A DNA stretch of 64,000 nucleotides from Polynucleobacter tropicus (lineage in GTDB: Bacteria; Pseudomonadota; Gammaproteobacteria; Burkholderiales; Burkholderiaceae), in assembly GCF_013307225.1 (NCBI RefSeq), contig NZ_CP028942.1, positions 1,488,001 to 1,552,000 of the forward strand. Reading direction: 5' to 3'. Of this stretch, positions 19,220 through 29,547 are shown one piece after another. The position numbers and the translations under genes are program-made. The notes beneath the pieces are model-generated. The model worked only from the letters and a program-made list of their open reading frames with translations, was not told the origin of the DNA and made no database searches. The number at the start of each line of letters is the position of its first letter. Within the stretch, counting starts at the first letter, position 1.

Positions 19220-20143
19220 ATGTCAGAACAAAAAATACTTGATGATCACCTAGATTGGCTCGAAGCCGAGTCGATCTACATTATCCGTGAAGTGGTAGCA
19301 CAGTGCTCTAATCCCGCAATGCTGTTTTCGGGCGGAAAAGATTCGATTGTAATGTTCCACTTGGCCCGTAAGGCATTCCAATTTGGTGATCGCCCTGTGA
19401 AGTTACCGTTTCCGATTTTGCACATTGATACAGGACACAACTATCCTGAAGTAATTCAATACCGTGACGATGTTGTTAAGAACACTGGCGTCAAACTCAT
19501 TGTTGGTCACGTAGAAGACTCTATTAAAAAGGGTACTGTTCGCTTACGTAAAGAGACAGACTCTCGCAATGCCGCTCAGGCAGTCACCTTGCTAGAAACA
19601 ATCGCTGAATATGAATTTGATGCCCTAATGGGTGGAGCACGCCGCGATGAAGAAAAAGCAAGGGCTAAAGAGCGTATCTTCTCCTTCCGCGACGAATTTG
19701 GCCAGTGGGATCCCAAGGCACAACGCCCTGAGCTCTGGAAACTCTATAACGCCCGCATTGCCAAAGGCGAAAACATGCGCGTGTTCCCAATTTCAAACTG
19801 GACTGAGCTTGATGTTTGGCAATACATTGCCCGCGAAAATCTAGCGTTACCTAGCATCTATTACACACATCAACGCGAAGTAGTGAAGAAAAACAATCTT
19901 CTTGTGCCGGTTACCGACGTCACCCCTAAAGCGCCTGGTGATATCAGCGAGATTCTCAGCGTTCGTTTCCGCACCGTTGGCGATATCAGCTGCACCTGCC
20001 CCGTTCTGAGCACAGCCGCTAACCCACTAGACATCATTGCCGAAACCGCCATTACTGAAATTACAGAGCGTGGCGCAACTCGTATGGATGACCAAACAAA
20101 TGAGGCCTCAATGGAGCGCCGTAAGAAAGAGGGTTACTTCTGA
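19220..20143 (+). CDS. cysD: Sulfate adenylyltransferase subunit 2
   Basis: ATP-pyrophosphatase subunit that makes adenylyl-sulfate from ATP and sulfate together with CysN. The PP-loop LFSGGKDSIVM appears near residue 37; GGARRDEEKARAKER and the C-terminal ERRKKEGYF are CysD hallmarks. 307 residues is standard. The stop overlaps the cysN start by one base (TGATG), giving coupled synthesis of the heterodimer. Confidence 0.97.
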   Translation: MSEQKILDDHLDWLEAESIYIIREVVAQCSNPAMLFSGGKDSIVMFHLARKAFQFGDRPVKLPFPILHIDTGHNYPEVIQYRDDVVKNTGVKLIVGHVEDSIKKGTVRLRKETDSRNAAQAVTLLETIAEYEFDALMGGARRDEEKARAKERIFSFRDEFGQWDPKAQRPELWKLYNARIAKGENMRVFPISNWTELDVWQYIARENLALPSIYYTHQREVVKKNNLLVPVTDVTPKAPGDISEILSVRFRTVGDISCTCPVLSTAANPLDIIAETAITEITERGATRMDDQTNEASMERRKKEGYF

Positions 20144-21477
20144 TGACAACTAATCAACATCAAAATGTGGTTCGCTTTATTACTGCAGGTAGCGTAGATG
20201 ACGGCAAGAGCACCTTAATTGGTCGCTTGCTTTATGACACCAAATCTATTCTGGTTGACCAACTTGAGTCCCTCTCTAAAACAAAGCATGCCCGTGTAAC
20301 GTCCTCAGACGCTGGGGTAGATTTAGCTCTTCTCACCGATGGTCTAGAGGCTGAGCGCGAACAAGGGATCACGATTGACGTTGCTTATCGCTACTTCGCA
20401 ACCCCTAAACGTAAATTTATTGTGGCTGATGCGCCTGGTCATGAGCAATACACCCGCAACTTAGTTACTGGAGCATCTCAATCTGATGTTGCTATCATTC
20501 TGGTTGATGCTACTCGTGTAGACCTCAATACAAACCCTGCAACTTTACTAGCCCAGACAAAACGTCACGCGGCTATTGTTCATTTGCTAGGCTTGCGCCA
20601 TGTGGTGTTTGCCGTCAACAAGATGGACTTGTTTGAATTCGATGAAAAAGTGTTCAACACCATTAAAGTTGCGATTGATGATCTTGCAGAAAAAATTGGT
20701 CTATCTAAGCCAACATTAATTCCGATCTCAGCCTTACTGGGCGCCAATGTCGTTACCCCAAGCAAGAATACCCCTTGGTACCAAGGCCCTACCCTCTTGG
20801 AGTGGTTAGAGAGCTTAGATACCAGTCCAGAATCTGAGAAGCTCGCTTTACGCTTCCCAGTTCAATACGTTGCACGTCAAGATGGTAGCGCTTCTGATGA
20901 TTTCCGCGGTTACCTCGGTGAGATTGAGTCAGGCAGTATTCGTAAGGGTCAAAAAATTACTGTTCTCCCAAGCGGCTCAGAAGCTACTGTTGCAGAAATT
21001 TATTTAGGCAATGGTTCGGATAGCAAGGGTAGTAATGCCGTAGATTCGGCTCAAACTGGCGAAGCAGTTGCTATTCAATTAGCCGAAGACATCGATGTAT
21101 CACGTGGCTCGTTATTTATCAGCGCTGAAGACCGCAATCCTCCAGTATTAAGCAAGCAACTCTCAGCAGATCTTTGCTGGCTTGATACCGAGCCTTTATC
21201 CCTGAGTCGTAAGTATGCTTTACGTCATACCACCAATACTGTTGGCGCAAAAGTAAAGAATATTCAGCAAGTATTGGATGTTCAAACCTTATCGCATGCG
21301 AGTGATGTTCACGCCTTATCCACTAACGAAATTGGAAGAGTGGATTTCATTTTGCAAAAACCGATTGTTGCCGACTTGTATGATCAATCTCAGCGCACTG
21401 GGGCTTTTGTTTTAATCGATGAAGCCACCAATCACACGGTTGCGGCTGGCATGATTCGAGAGGCAGTCGCCCAATAA
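20143..21477 (+). CDS. cysN: Sulfate adenylyltransferase subunit 1 (GTPase)
   Basis: Regulatory GTPase of sulfate adenylyltransferase, related to EF-Tu. G1 GSVDDGKSTLIGRLLYD, G3 DAPGHEQYTRN and G4 NKMD are present, followed by two beta-barrel domains. 444 residues, without the C-terminal CysC kinase seen in CysNC fusions, which fits the APS-type CysH. A terminator follows 20 bases later, so this is the last gene of the operon. Confidence 0.97.
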   Translation: MTTNQHQNVVRFITAGSVDDGKSTLIGRLLYDTKSILVDQLESLSKTKHARVTSSDAGVDLALLTDGLEAEREQGITIDVAYRYFATPKRKFIVADAPGHEQYTRNLVTGASQSDVAIILVDATRVDLNTNPATLLAQTKRHAAIVHLLGLRHVVFAVNKMDLFEFDEKVFNTIKVAIDDLAEKIGLSKPTLIPISALLGANVVTPSKNTPWYQGPTLLEWLESLDTSPESEKLALRFPVQYVARQDGSASDDFRGYLGEIESGSIRKGQKITVLPSGSEATVAEIYLGNGSDSKGSNAVDSAQTGEAVAIQLAEDIDVSRGSLFISAEDRNPPVLSKQLSADLCWLDTEPLSLSRKYALRHTTNTVGAKVKNIQQVLDVQTLSHASDVHALSTNEIGRVDFILQKPIVADLYDQSQRTGAFVLIDEATNHTVAAGMIREAVAQ

Positions 21478-21497
21478 TTGCAATTAATCGCCAGTCC

Positions 21498-21524
21498 AAA
21501 AGCCTCGCAATGCGAGGCTTTTTT
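21498..21524 (+). terminator. Terminator of the sulfate-assimilation operon
   Basis: AAAAGCCTCGCA and TGCGAGGCTTTT make a perfect 12-base stem with a single-base centre (in practice a 3-5 base loop), followed by further T residues. It begins 20 bases after the cysN stop. Confidence 0.93.
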
Positions 21525-21582
21525 ATTGATACAGGGTCAATCCTCTCTTTCCAGCCCAGCCTTAAAGAAATAGAATGGAGAG

Positions 21583-23412
21583 ATGCCTAACGCCTTTAAT
21601 TTCTCAGCATCCCCTTTCGATTGCCTGAACAGCCAAGAGCAAGATCTAGTTCGAAATAGTGTCGATATCGCCTACTTCAGAGAAGGTGAAATTATTCTAG
21701 ATGTGGGTTCAACACCAACCCATTTATTTATTCCTATCAAAGGATACGTTAAGCAGCTTGAGAATGGCGAAGAGGCAGCTGTTTATGGCCCAGATGATTG
21801 CTTTGATGGTCGCGGGCTGATTGCCGGTAAAGTTTCAAGTCAATTTGTTGCATCTGAAGAGGTAGTCAGCTATCAACTGGCCAAGTCAACAGTAACTGAG
21901 CTCATCTCAACCAATGCGACATTTGGCGCCCTTCTTTTTGCAGATCTTTCTAAGAAGCTCAATGCCTTAGCAGAAAGACGTAGTCAATATGAAATTAACT
22001 CTCTTAGTCTTGCGCAAGTAAGCGAGGCTTTTCTGAGGGAAATTCATATCGTTGACTTTAATACTAGCCTGTTTGATGTTGTCAAAATTTTCAACGACAA
22101 AAGAACAAATAATGTATTAGTTCGCAGTAAAGATCCTGACAACGAAGAATTGGGAATATTCACAACAACAAGTTTGCAACGGGCGATACTTGCTAAAGCC
22201 CCCCTTGATTCAACGCCGGCAGGACCTCTAAGCAATTACAAACTCATTACTGTTGAAGCTAAGGATCATTTATATGAAGCTTTAGCCATCATGATTCGTC
22301 ACTCTGTTCATCGCGTCATCGTGATGAACGAGGGGCAGCCAATAGGCACTTTGGAGCAAGTAGATTTATTGAGCTTTATCGCTAATAGCTCATCGCTTGT
22401 AGTCCAAGGCATTCTTGGTGCTAAGACGCTAGATGATTTGAAGGAAGCTGCCAATCAAATCACAAACCTCATTACTCTTTTACATCGCAATGGCACCAAA
22501 GTAGCCATGATTGGCCGACTGGTTCAAGAGCTAAATGCCAAACTCTTTGAAAAGGCATGGTCATTAATTGCAAGCCCAGATTTGCAGAAAAATAGCTGTC
22601 TTTTTGTGATGGGTAGCGAAGGTCGGGGCGAGCAAGTTCTAAAAACTGACCAAGATAATGGCTTAATTATCGCCAACGACTATGCAATCAATGCCGAGGT
22701 GGTAAGTGCTTGCGAGCAATTTTCCGCTGCATTAATTCAGTTTGGCTACCCTGAATGCCCAGGAAAGATTATGGTCAATAATCCCGCTTGGCGAATGCCA
22801 GAAAAAGACTTTACCGAGACTGCAAAGCACTGGTTACTTGAACCCACGCCAGATAGCCTCATGAATTTAGCTATCTTTTTAGATTCTCATGCGATCAGCG
22901 GCAATTCTTCACTCCTGGAAAGCGTAAAGCAGAACTTATTTAAATTGGCTACTGACAACCAATTCTTAATGGCACGATTTGCTGCTGCCATTGAGAGCTT
23001 TAACTCAGAGGTAGGTTGGTGGAACCGTTTACTTACTCTTGGTGGCGATAATTCAGACAATCGCATCAATCTGAAAAAAGCGGGCATCTTCGCTATCACC
23101 CATGGTATTCGTTCCCTAGCCCTTGAAAATCACATACGCTCGAACTCCACAGCCGAACGAGTGCGCGAACTCATCCAAATGCATAAGATTCCCCATGATC
23201 TTGGAAACGAGGTTGTTGAATCTTTGCATCTCTTAATGGAACTCAGGCTAAAAAGTGGCATAGCTGAACTAGAAACAGGCAAAGAAGTTTCTGGTGAAAT
23301 TGATCTTAGCCGACTATCTACGCTTGAACGAGACCTGCTTAAGGATAGCTTAAGTGTAGTGAAGCGCTTCAAGCAATACTTGCGTCAACACTTTCATCTT
23401 GAATTTGCATGA
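21583..23412 (+). CDS. cNMP-binding/CBS/DUF294 putative nucleotidyltransferase
   Basis: Multi-domain cytoplasmic protein of 609 residues. Order: N-terminal cyclic-nucleotide-binding-like beta roll (about 20-120), a CBS pair (about 150-280; SVHRVIVM), a GlnD-like nucleotidyltransferase core with GSEGRGEQ and KTDQDNGL (about 345-365), and a DUF294 C-terminal helical domain. The core aspartates of the polymerase-beta fold are present, so it may uridylylate or adenylylate a partner, but no substrate is known to me. SD GGAGAG. Overlaps the exonuclease gene (ATGA) and faces actP; this trio is often found with acetate-uptake genes in proteobacteria. Confidence 0.9.
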   Translation: MPNAFNFSASPFDCLNSQEQDLVRNSVDIAYFREGEIILDVGSTPTHLFIPIKGYVKQLENGEEAAVYGPDDCFDGRGLIAGKVSSQFVASEEVVSYQLAKSTVTELISTNATFGALLFADLSKKLNALAERRSQYEINSLSLAQVSEAFLREIHIVDFNTSLFDVVKIFNDKRTNNVLVRSKDPDNEELGIFTTTSLQRAILAKAPLDSTPAGPLSNYKLITVEAKDHLYEALAIMIRHSVHRVIVMNEGQPIGTLEQVDLLSFIANSSSLVVQGILGAKTLDDLKEAANQITNLITLLHRNGTKVAMIGRLVQELNAKLFEKAWSLIASPDLQKNSCLFVMGSEGRGEQVLKTDQDNGLIIANDYAINAEVVSACEQFSAALIQFGYPECPGKIMVNNPAWRMPEKDFTETAKHWLLEPTPDSLMNLAIFLDSHAISGNSSLLESVKQNLFKLATDNQFLMARFAAAIESFNSEVGWWNRLLTLGGDNSDNRINLKKAGIFAITHGIRSLALENHIRSNSTAERVRELIQMHKIPHDLGNEVVESLHLLMELRLKSGIAELETGKEVSGEIDLSRLSTLERDLLKDSLSVVKRFKQYLRQHFHLEFA

Positions 23413-24065
23413 GCCAGTTGCTGCCTGGGTTCATACAAAAACTCTATCGCTCTGTTTGGCGCGAATGGCTCATCTTTCATCTTGGTGATGAGCGCTATAA
23501 GTTCATGTTTGATAAACCACCCGCTAATGAGTGGGTAGTTATTGACTGCGAAACAACCGGTTTGAATATCGCTAAAGATCAAGTCATTTCGATTGGCGCC
23601 GTCAAGATTGTTGGCAATAAAATCATGACCAGCGAACGTCTTGAAATCTTGGTTAAACCCGACAAGGAAGTATCCGCCGAAAGCGTCAAGATTCATCGAC
23701 TGCGCGAACTTGATGTCGCAAATGGTCTAGATCCAGAAATCGCCGTTGCCAAACTTATGCAATTTATTGGTAGCCGCCCTATCGTTGGGTATTACTTAGA
23801 GTTCGACTTGGGAATGCTTCATAAAGTGATCTGGCCAATGTTAGGGCAAGGCCTCCCCCAAGAAAAGATTGAAGTTTCCGAAATGTACTATGAGTACAAA
23901 AATTCCAAGTTGCCACCAAATCAACGCGGACAGATGATTGATTTGCGTTTTGACACTCTGATGAAAGATCTTGGCCTGCCTACACGCGATGCGCATGATG
24001 CGATGAATGATGCCGTTATGACGGGAATGGCATTTATCAAATTACGAGAACTACTCAGGAAATAA
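23409..24065 (+). CDS. DnaQ-like 3'-5' exonuclease
   Basis: DEDDh exonuclease similar to the epsilon subunit of DNA polymerase III. ExoI is VIDCETTGLN (D46, E48), ExoII includes YYLEFDLGML, and ExoIII DAHDAMNDAVM holds the catalytic His and Asp. 218 residues with about 35 residues of N-terminal helix ahead of the fold. It starts inside the stop of the DUF294 gene (ATGA). Because it travels with DUF294 and ActP it is probably not the replicative proofreader but a specialised nuclease (role inferred). Confidence 0.9.
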   Translation: MSQLLPGFIQKLYRSVWREWLIFHLGDERYKFMFDKPPANEWVVIDCETTGLNIAKDQVISIGAVKIVGNKIMTSERLEILVKPDKEVSAESVKIHRLRELDVANGLDPEIAVAKLMQFIGSRPIVGYYLEFDLGMLHKVIWPMLGQGLPQEKIEVSEMYYEYKNSKLPPNQRGQMIDLRFDTLMKDLGLPTRDAHDAMNDAVMTGMAFIKLRELLRK

Positions 24066-24091
24066 AAAACCAGGATTGCTCCTGGTTTTTT
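24065..24091. terminator. Bidirectional terminator between exonuclease gene and actP
   Basis: AAAAACCAGGA and TCCTGGTTTTT form an 11-base stem with a 4-base loop, A-flanked on one side and T-flanked on the other, exactly between two convergent genes. Confidence 0.92.
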
Positions 24092-24114
24092 ATTTGTTTC
24101 AACTTCGCTCTAGC

Positions 24115-25842
24115 TTAGTGGCCAGATGCTCCTGAAGCACCAAGACCAGTTTCAGAACGAACTTGCTGTGCAGCAAATGAAGCGCGCTCTTTCTTAGCGT
24201 TTTCGCTGTTATCCAATACGGAGAACAACCAAACACCTACGAAACCAATCGTGATTGAGAATAAAGCTGGTGATGAGTATGGGAACAAAGCGGAGCCTTT
24301 AGGGTTGCCCAAAACCGCTTCCCACACTGAAGGCGATACCACTGTTAAAGCAACAGAAGATACCAAGCCCAAGAAACCACCGATCACCGCACCCTTAGTT
24401 GTGCAATTCTTCCAAAGTACTGACATAAACAATACCGGGAAGTTTGCAGATGCTGCAATCGCAAAGGCCAAGGAAACCATGAAAGCGATATTTTGCTTTT
24501 CAAAAGCGATTCCCAATACCACGGCGATCACACCCAAAGTCAAGGTTGTCAAACGAGATACTTTCAACTCAGCAGCACTATCAGCATTACCTTTTTTAAT
24601 AACTGTTGCATAAAGGTCATGTGACACAGCGGATGCGCCAGACAATGTCAAACCAGCTACCACTGCCAAGATGGTTGCAAAGGCTACGGCAGAGATAAAG
24701 CCGTAGAACACGTTGCCGCCTACAGTTTTAGCAACCAATACAGCTGCCATATTTGCAGTACCAGCACCACCCTTGATAACACCTTTAGCAACATCAGCCA
24801 TATCAGGGTTGGTCAACACCAAAGTGATCGCACCAAAACCAATGATGAAGATGAGGATGTAGAAGTAGCCGATCCATGTAGTTGCCCACAATACAGATTT
24901 ACGAGCTTCTTTAGCATCAGGTACTGTAAAGAAGCGCATCAAGATGTGTGGCAAACCAGCTGTACCAAACATCAAAGCCATACCAAATGAAATCGCGGAA
25001 ATCGGATCTTTAATGAAGCCGCCTGGGCCCATGATGCTTAAGCCTGCTTTTGCTGCTTCTTCTGGAGTTTTACCTGCGTTACCAGCAATCGCTGTTTTTA
25101 CTTCAACAGCTTTAGCAAACAATGCTTCTGGGCTAAATCCATATTGAGCCAACACCATGAATGCCATGAATGTAACGCCTGCTAATAACAAGCAAGCCTT
25201 AATGATTTGAACCCAAGTAGTTGCGGTCATACCACCAAACAACACATAGATCATCATCAAGCAGCCAACAATCACAACCGCCATCCAGTACTCAAGACCG
25301 AAGAGCAACTTAATTAATTGACCAGCGCCAACCATCTGAGCAATCAAGTAAAAAGCTACAACAACCAAAGTACCAGAAGCAGCAAATGCTCTGATTGGGG
25401 TTTGTTGGAAGCGGTAACCCGCTACGTCAGCAAATGTGAACTTACCGAGATTACGCAGACGTTCTGCCATCAAGAAGGTGATCACAGGCCAGCCCACTAA
25501 GAATCCAATGGAGTAAATCAAGCCGTCATAGCCATTAGCCATTACCGCTGCTGAAATACCCAAGAAGGAAGCGGCAGACATGTAGTCGCCTGCAATTGCT
25601 AAGCCATTCTGGAAACCAGTGATACCACCGCCACCTGTATAGAAATCAGCCGCAGATTTAGTTTTAGTAGCAGCCCACTTTGTAATGTACAAAGTGCCCG
25701 CTACGAAAGCAGCAAACATACCGATCGCCACCCAGTTGGTATCTTGCTTTTCAACTTGACCCATATCGGCGCCAGCAGCAATTGCCAAAACTGGGAGGGC
25801 AAATAGCGCTAAAGCGCTAAGAATTTTTTGAATACGTGTCAT
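24115..25842 (-). CDS. actP: Cation/acetate symporter ActP
   Basis: Sodium:solute symporter family (SLC5) carrier for acetate and similar short acids. 575 residues with a short signal-like N-terminus and about thirteen membrane segments; [19 protein letters not shown] and the SSS-type [10 protein letters not shown] stretch are typical of ActP. It overlaps the upstream DUF485 gene by 4 bases, the usual yjcH-actP arrangement. Works with isocitrate lyase elsewhere in the window for growth on acetate. Confidence 0.95.
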   Translation of the reverse strand: MTRIQKILSALALFALPVLAIAAGADMGQVEKQDTNWVAIGMFAAFVAGTLYITKWAATKTKSAADFYTGGGGITGFQNGLAIAGDYMSAASFLGISAAVMANGYDGLIYSIGFLVGWPVITFLMAERLRNLGKFTFADVAGYRFQQTPIRAFAASGTLVVVAFYLIAQMVGAGQLIKLLFGLEYWMAVVIVGCLMMIYVLFGGMTATTWVQIIKACLLLAGVTFMAFMVLAQYGFSPEALFAKAVEVKTAIAGNAGKTPEEAAKAGLSIMGPGGFIKDPISAISFGMALMFGTAGLPHILMRFFTVPDAKEARKSVLWATTWIGYFYILIFIIGFGAITLVLTNPDMADVAKGVIKGGAGTANMAAVLVAKTVGGNVFYGFISAVAFATILAVVAGLTLSGASAVSHDLYATVIKKGNADSAAELKVSRLTTLTLGVIAVVLGIAFEKQNIAFMVSLAFAIAASANFPVLFMSVLWKNCTTKGAVIGGFLGLVSSVALTVVSPSVWEAVLGNPKGSALFPYSSPALFSITIGFVGVWLFSVLDNSENAKKERASFAAQQVRSETGLGASGASGH

Positions 25843-26147
25843 TTGTTTGCATCCTTCAAAATCTCTGCAGTTAATGTGTCGTATTCATTGTTAGCTCTAC
25901 GAACATAAATGCCAGTAATCAAAATAGTGAAAACGATTACGCCCATACCAATTGGAATACCCAAGGTAATAACGCCATCCCCGATTGGTTGTGCCAAAAA
26001 TGGCTTATCAAAAGCAATTAAGGCGATGTAACCGTAATAGACGATAAACATCAAAATACAGAGGGCCCAACCAAAAGTACTGCGCTTACGCTTTAGCTCT
26101 TGGTATTTTGGATTAGCCTCTATGCGTGTTACGACAGCATCAGACAT
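25839..26147 (-). CDS. DUF485 membrane protein, ActP partner (YjcH)
   Basis: Small inner-membrane protein of 102 residues with two membrane segments (around [19 protein letters not shown] and [18 protein letters not shown]) and charged ends, standard for DUF485. The ATG at 26147 is chosen: it has AAGGAGAG 5 bases upstream, while the ATG 27 bases earlier lacks a site. Overlaps actP by ATGA, so both are made together. Believed to be a small accessory subunit of the symporter. Confidence 0.93.
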   Translation of the reverse strand: MSDAVVTRIEANPKYQELKRKRSTFGWALCILMFIVYYGYIALIAFDKPFLAQPIGDGVITLGIPIGMGVIVFTILITGIYVRRANNEYDTLTAEILKDANK

Positions 26148-26280
26148 GCATCTCTCCTTGAAAAAACTACTCATGGAACAACTAAATAAACCATGATTCT
26201 AATAAGGGATTTGCTTATAAAGCCCATATCTAAGGGTCTATCTCCATACGACTAGGGTTGATCCTATGAAGGTAATCCCT

Positions 26281-26311
26281 AGAAAAGAAAAGCCATCGCT
26301 TCCGATGGCTT
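26281..26311 (-). terminator. Terminator of the isc operon
   Basis: AAGCCATCG and CGATGGCTT form a 9-base stem with a 4-base loop. On the minus strand it is followed by TTTTCTTTTCT, so it ends leftward transcription from fdx, about 110 bases downstream of the fdx stop. A weaker dyad (GAAGCACT / AGTGCTTC, 26393-26420) sits at the fdx stop itself. No gene for IscX or any other protein is visible in 26148-26418; the part next to 26147 should hold the DUF485-actP promoter. Confidence 0.8.
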
Positions 26312-26418
26312 AAAGAGATTTATGGAGGTACAGAACAACAACTCCATATTAACTATGTGTTTATCAAGAATTCATACCAGATGCTTAGTTATGAAGCACT
26401 GTGCACTAATTTAGTGCT

Positions 26419-26757
26419 TCAATGATTCTCTTTGGCATGGTTAATTGAATATTTGGGGATTTCGATCACCAAATCCTGTCTGGCCACAATTGCTTGGCAA
26501 GATAAACGTGACTGAGAATTCAATCCCCAAGCACGATCAAGCATGTCTTCTTCATTTTCATCAGGAGGATTAAGACTTTGATAACCCTCTTTCACAATCA
26601 CATGACAAGTCGTGCAAGCACAGACCATGTCACAAGCATGCTCAATCGGAATGTCATTTTCCAATAAAGCTTCGCAAATAGATGTGCCAGGAGATACTTC
26701 TACAACAGCACCCTCAGGGCAATATTCACTATGAGGAAGAACAACGATTTGGGTCAT
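26419..26757 (-). CDS. fdx: 2Fe-2S ferredoxin of the ISC system
   Basis: Electron donor for iron-sulfur cluster assembly. The cluster ligands are in HACDMVCACTTCHV plus a fourth cysteine in SRLSCQAIV, the adrenodoxin/ISC-ferredoxin pattern with one additional nearby cysteine. 112 residues. Last gene of the operon, 38 bases after hscA. Confidence 0.95.
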   Translation of the reverse strand: MTQIVVLPHSEYCPEGAVVEVSPGTSICEALLENDIPIEHACDMVCACTTCHVIVKEGYQSLNPPDENEEDMLDRAWGLNSQSRLSCQAIVARQDLVIEIPKYSINHAKENH

Positions 26758-26795
26758 GATGGATTCTTAACTTTTTAGTTGCTGTTTTATCTATC

Positions 26796-28661
26796 TTAAA
26801 TCTCGGTAACATTTTTACCAGCCAAAGCTTTCTGAATACTGGCGTTCATACGTTTTTGCGCAAAATCATCAGTAGCTTTTGCTGCATGATCAACAGCCTT
26901 GCGAACAATTGCGCTATCTGTTTCTTCATTCAGAATCTCTTGTAGCAATTTGATTTCACGATCAATAGCAGACTGCTCTTCCTGATCTAAAAGATCACGA
27001 TCACTCGCTAATGCAGCCTGAACTGCATCAATTAAACGTTGCGCGCTAACTTGCTCTTCCCTCAGAGATCTTGCGAGCAAATCTTCTTTGGCAGAGGCAA
27101 AGCCATCCTGCAGCATTCGGGTGATCTCGGCATCCGTTAGGCCGTACGAAGGCTTAATGTCGATAGAAGCCTTCACACCTGAGCCTTGCTCGGTGGCGCT
27201 TACAGACAATAATCCATCAGCATCCACCTGGAAGGTCACGCGTATGCGCGCGGCACCAGCAGCCATCGGTGGAATACCCCTTAACTCAAAGCGGCCAAGA
27301 GATCGACAGTCTTGAGCAAGTTCACGCTCACCCTGCACTACTTGTATAGCCAGAGCTGTCTGACCATCTTTAAAAGTTGTAAAGTCTTGCGCCCTAGCGA
27401 CTGGAATCGGGGTATTGCGGGGAATAATTTTCTCCACCAAACCGCCCATAGTCTCTAAACCGAGGGATAAGGGAATCACATCCAATAACAACCACTCGTC
27501 ATCTTTACTTTGATTGCCAGCTAACAAATCAGCTTGCATTGCAGCACCTAATGCCACTACCTGATCGGGATTTAAATTATTTAATGGTTGGGTACCAAAT
27601 AACTCACCAACTGCGCGCTGCACGTTAGGCATGCGTGTAGAACCGCCCACCATCACAACGCCTTTGACATCTTCCGCCTTAAGACCAGCATCACGCAAGG
27701 CTTTTTTACATGCCATTAAGGTTTTAGCCACTAAGTTTTGAGTAATCTCAAAAAACTGGGCTTGGCTAACCCCAACATTCACTACAGTTCCATCAGATAG
27801 CGTTTCATGTACACGCGCCAAAGGGTTGTGACTTAGCAATTCTTTTGCATGCTTACAAGCCTGCAGCAATGTGCGATGGTCATGAACGGATAAAGGCGGT
27901 AGCTTTGCTTGTTCTAGAACCCAGCAATACAAACGATGATCAAAGTCATCACCGCCCAGTGCAGAATCACCGCCAGTAGAGAGCACCTCAAAGACGCCTC
28001 TACTCATTCGCAAGATAGAGATATCAAAAGTTCCACCGCCAAGATCGTAGACAGCGTAAACACCTTCGGAAGCATTATCCAATCCGTAGGCAATCGCTGC
28101 GGCGGTCGGCTCATTTAATAAACGCAGTACTTCAATGCCCGCCAACTTAGCAGCATCTTTTGTTGCTTGACGTTGCGCATCATCGAAATAAGCTGGCACA
28201 GTAATCACCGCACCAACAATATCTTCCGAAACAGAATCTTCAGCTAACTGACGCAAACGCGCCAATATTTCTGCAGAAACTTCAATGGGGCTTTTATCTC
28301 CGGCAACTGTTCTTAACTTCAGCATGCCAGGTTGATCTACAAAGTCATATGGTGCGCTTTCACTATTTTCAACATCGCTTAAGCCACGACCCATAAAGCG
28401 TTTTACAGAAATGATGGTATTTTTCGGGTCGCTTACCGCGTTCTCTAAGGCTTCGAACCCCGCTTGGGTTCTACCATTGGGTAAGTAGCGCACTACCGAA
28501 GGCAATAACTCGCGACCCTGCTCATCTGGCAGTACTTTTGGCAAAGCATCACGAACAATCGCTACCAAGGAGTTTGTCGTCCCCAAATCAATTCCCACAG
28601 CTATGCGACGCTGATGTGGGGCTAGAGATTTACCGGGTTCGGAGATTTGTAATAAGGCCAT
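26796..28661 (-). CDS. hscA: Fe-S assembly chaperone HscA (Hsp70 family)
   Basis: Specialised Hsp70 that with HscB helps release clusters from IscU. Hsp70 hallmarks: [39 protein letters not shown]; 621 residues, the shorter HscA type without the DnaK acidic tail. It recognises the LPPVK motif of IscU, which is present in the iscU gene here. Lies 17 bases after hscB. Confidence 0.96.
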   Translation of the reverse strand: MALLQISEPGKSLAPHQRRIAVGIDLGTTNSLVAIVRDALPKVLPDEQGRELLPSVVRYLPNGRTQAGFEALENAVSDPKNTIISVKRFMGRGLSDVENSESAPYDFVDQPGMLKLRTVAGDKSPIEVSAEILARLRQLAEDSVSEDIVGAVITVPAYFDDAQRQATKDAAKLAGIEVLRLLNEPTAAAIAYGLDNASEGVYAVYDLGGGTFDISILRMSRGVFEVLSTGGDSALGGDDFDHRLYCWVLEQAKLPPLSVHDHRTLLQACKHAKELLSHNPLARVHETLSDGTVVNVGVSQAQFFEITQNLVAKTLMACKKALRDAGLKAEDVKGVVMVGGSTRMPNVQRAVGELFGTQPLNNLNPDQVVALGAAMQADLLAGNQSKDDEWLLLDVIPLSLGLETMGGLVEKIIPRNTPIPVARAQDFTTFKDGQTALAIQVVQGERELAQDCRSLGRFELRGIPPMAAGAARIRVTFQVDADGLLSVSATEQGSGVKASIDIKPSYGLTDAEITRMLQDGFASAKEDLLARSLREEQVSAQRLIDAVQAALASDRDLLDQEEQSAIDREIKLLQEILNEETDSAIVRKAVDHAAKATDDFAQKRMNASIQKALAGKNVTEI

Positions 28662-28678
28662 AAGATTTCAGTGTATCG

Positions 28679-29218
28679 CTAGATGAGCGCAGCAATCGCA
28701 TCATCTAACTCAATAGCAAATTTGTCGACAAACAATAGGCCTCGAAGAAGCTCAGCGGCACGCTGATAATTTTTTGCGTTATCGATCGCCTGTGCAATTT
28801 CTACCAAGATATCGGCCTTTGTTTGTTCTACCTCAGCCATTAATACTTCAAGCTCTGGCAACTCTTCCGCTTGCTCATCAAGCGTTTCGCGCCACTCCAT
28901 TTGCTTCATCAAAAAAGCAGCTGGCATTGCAGTATTTGTCTCCAACTTTGCATCCACACCATGCAACTGACATAAATAAAGTCCACGCTGAATGGGATTC
29001 TTAAGGGTTTGGTATGCGGTATTAGCTAAGGTTGCCATTTGCATAGCCACGCGCTGCTCAGCCTCGCTGCCGCGAGCATGACGATCTGGATGAACTTCTT
29101 TTTGAATCGCTAAATATGCCTGATCGAGTGCAGGCAAGTCGATGTTGAATTGCTGATTTAGACCAAAGAATCGAAAGTAATCGTCAGACGCGGAAAGATT
29201 CGCCACAACCACACTCAT
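28679..29218 (-). CDS. hscB: Fe-S assembly co-chaperone HscB
   Basis: J-domain protein that delivers IscU to HscA and stimulates its ATPase. The J domain contains the HPD tripeptide in KEVHPDRHA; the C-terminal three-helix IscU-binding domain follows. 179 residues. The ATG at 29218 lies 35 bases inside iscA in another frame; a GTG at 29206 would shorten the overlap only slightly, since the conserved J domain starts at DDYFRFFGL. Confidence 0.95.
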   Translation of the reverse strand: MSVVVANLSASDDYFRFFGLNQQFNIDLPALDQAYLAIQKEVHPDRHARGSEAEQRVAMQMATLANTAYQTLKNPIQRGLYLCQLHGVDAKLETNTAMPAAFLMKQMEWRETLDEQAEELPELEVLMAEVEQTKADILVEIAQAIDNAKNYQRAAELLRGLLFVDKFAIELDDAIAALI

Positions 29219-29507
29219 CTTTTACGTTCGGATTCTGAAACTTAAATCCCTCGTTCAAACCCTCGCGCACAAAATCCAATTCAGTTCCATCTAAATAAGC
29301 CAAACTTTTTGGATCTACGAATACCTTAACGCCATTGGATTCAAATACTTGATCCTCGGCCGCAGGCTCATCCACATACTCCAACTGATAAGCCAAACCA
29401 GAGCAGCCAGTGGTGCGAACACCCAAGCGCAAGCCGCAACCTTTGCCACGCTTCTCTAGGTTGCGATTAACGTGCTTTGCAGCTTTTTCTGTTAAGGTAA
29501 TTGCCAT
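29184..29507 (-). CDS. iscA: A-type Fe-S carrier protein IscA
   Basis: Carries iron or clusters during assembly. The three conserved cysteines are present: TTGCSGLAY and the C-terminal CGCGESF. 107 residues is typical. The 3' end overlaps hscB by 35 bases in a different frame, so the codons for the C-terminal cysteines also encode the HscB N-terminus. Confidence 0.96.
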   Translation of the reverse strand: MAITLTEKAAKHVNRNLEKRGKGCGLRLGVRTTGCSGLAYQLEYVDEPAAEDQVFESNGVKVFVDPKSLAYLDGTELDFVREGLNEGFKFQNPNVKDECGCGESFRV

Positions 29508-29547
29508 AATGAATCTCGAACTAAATCTCTAGTATTTCCTGCTCAAC

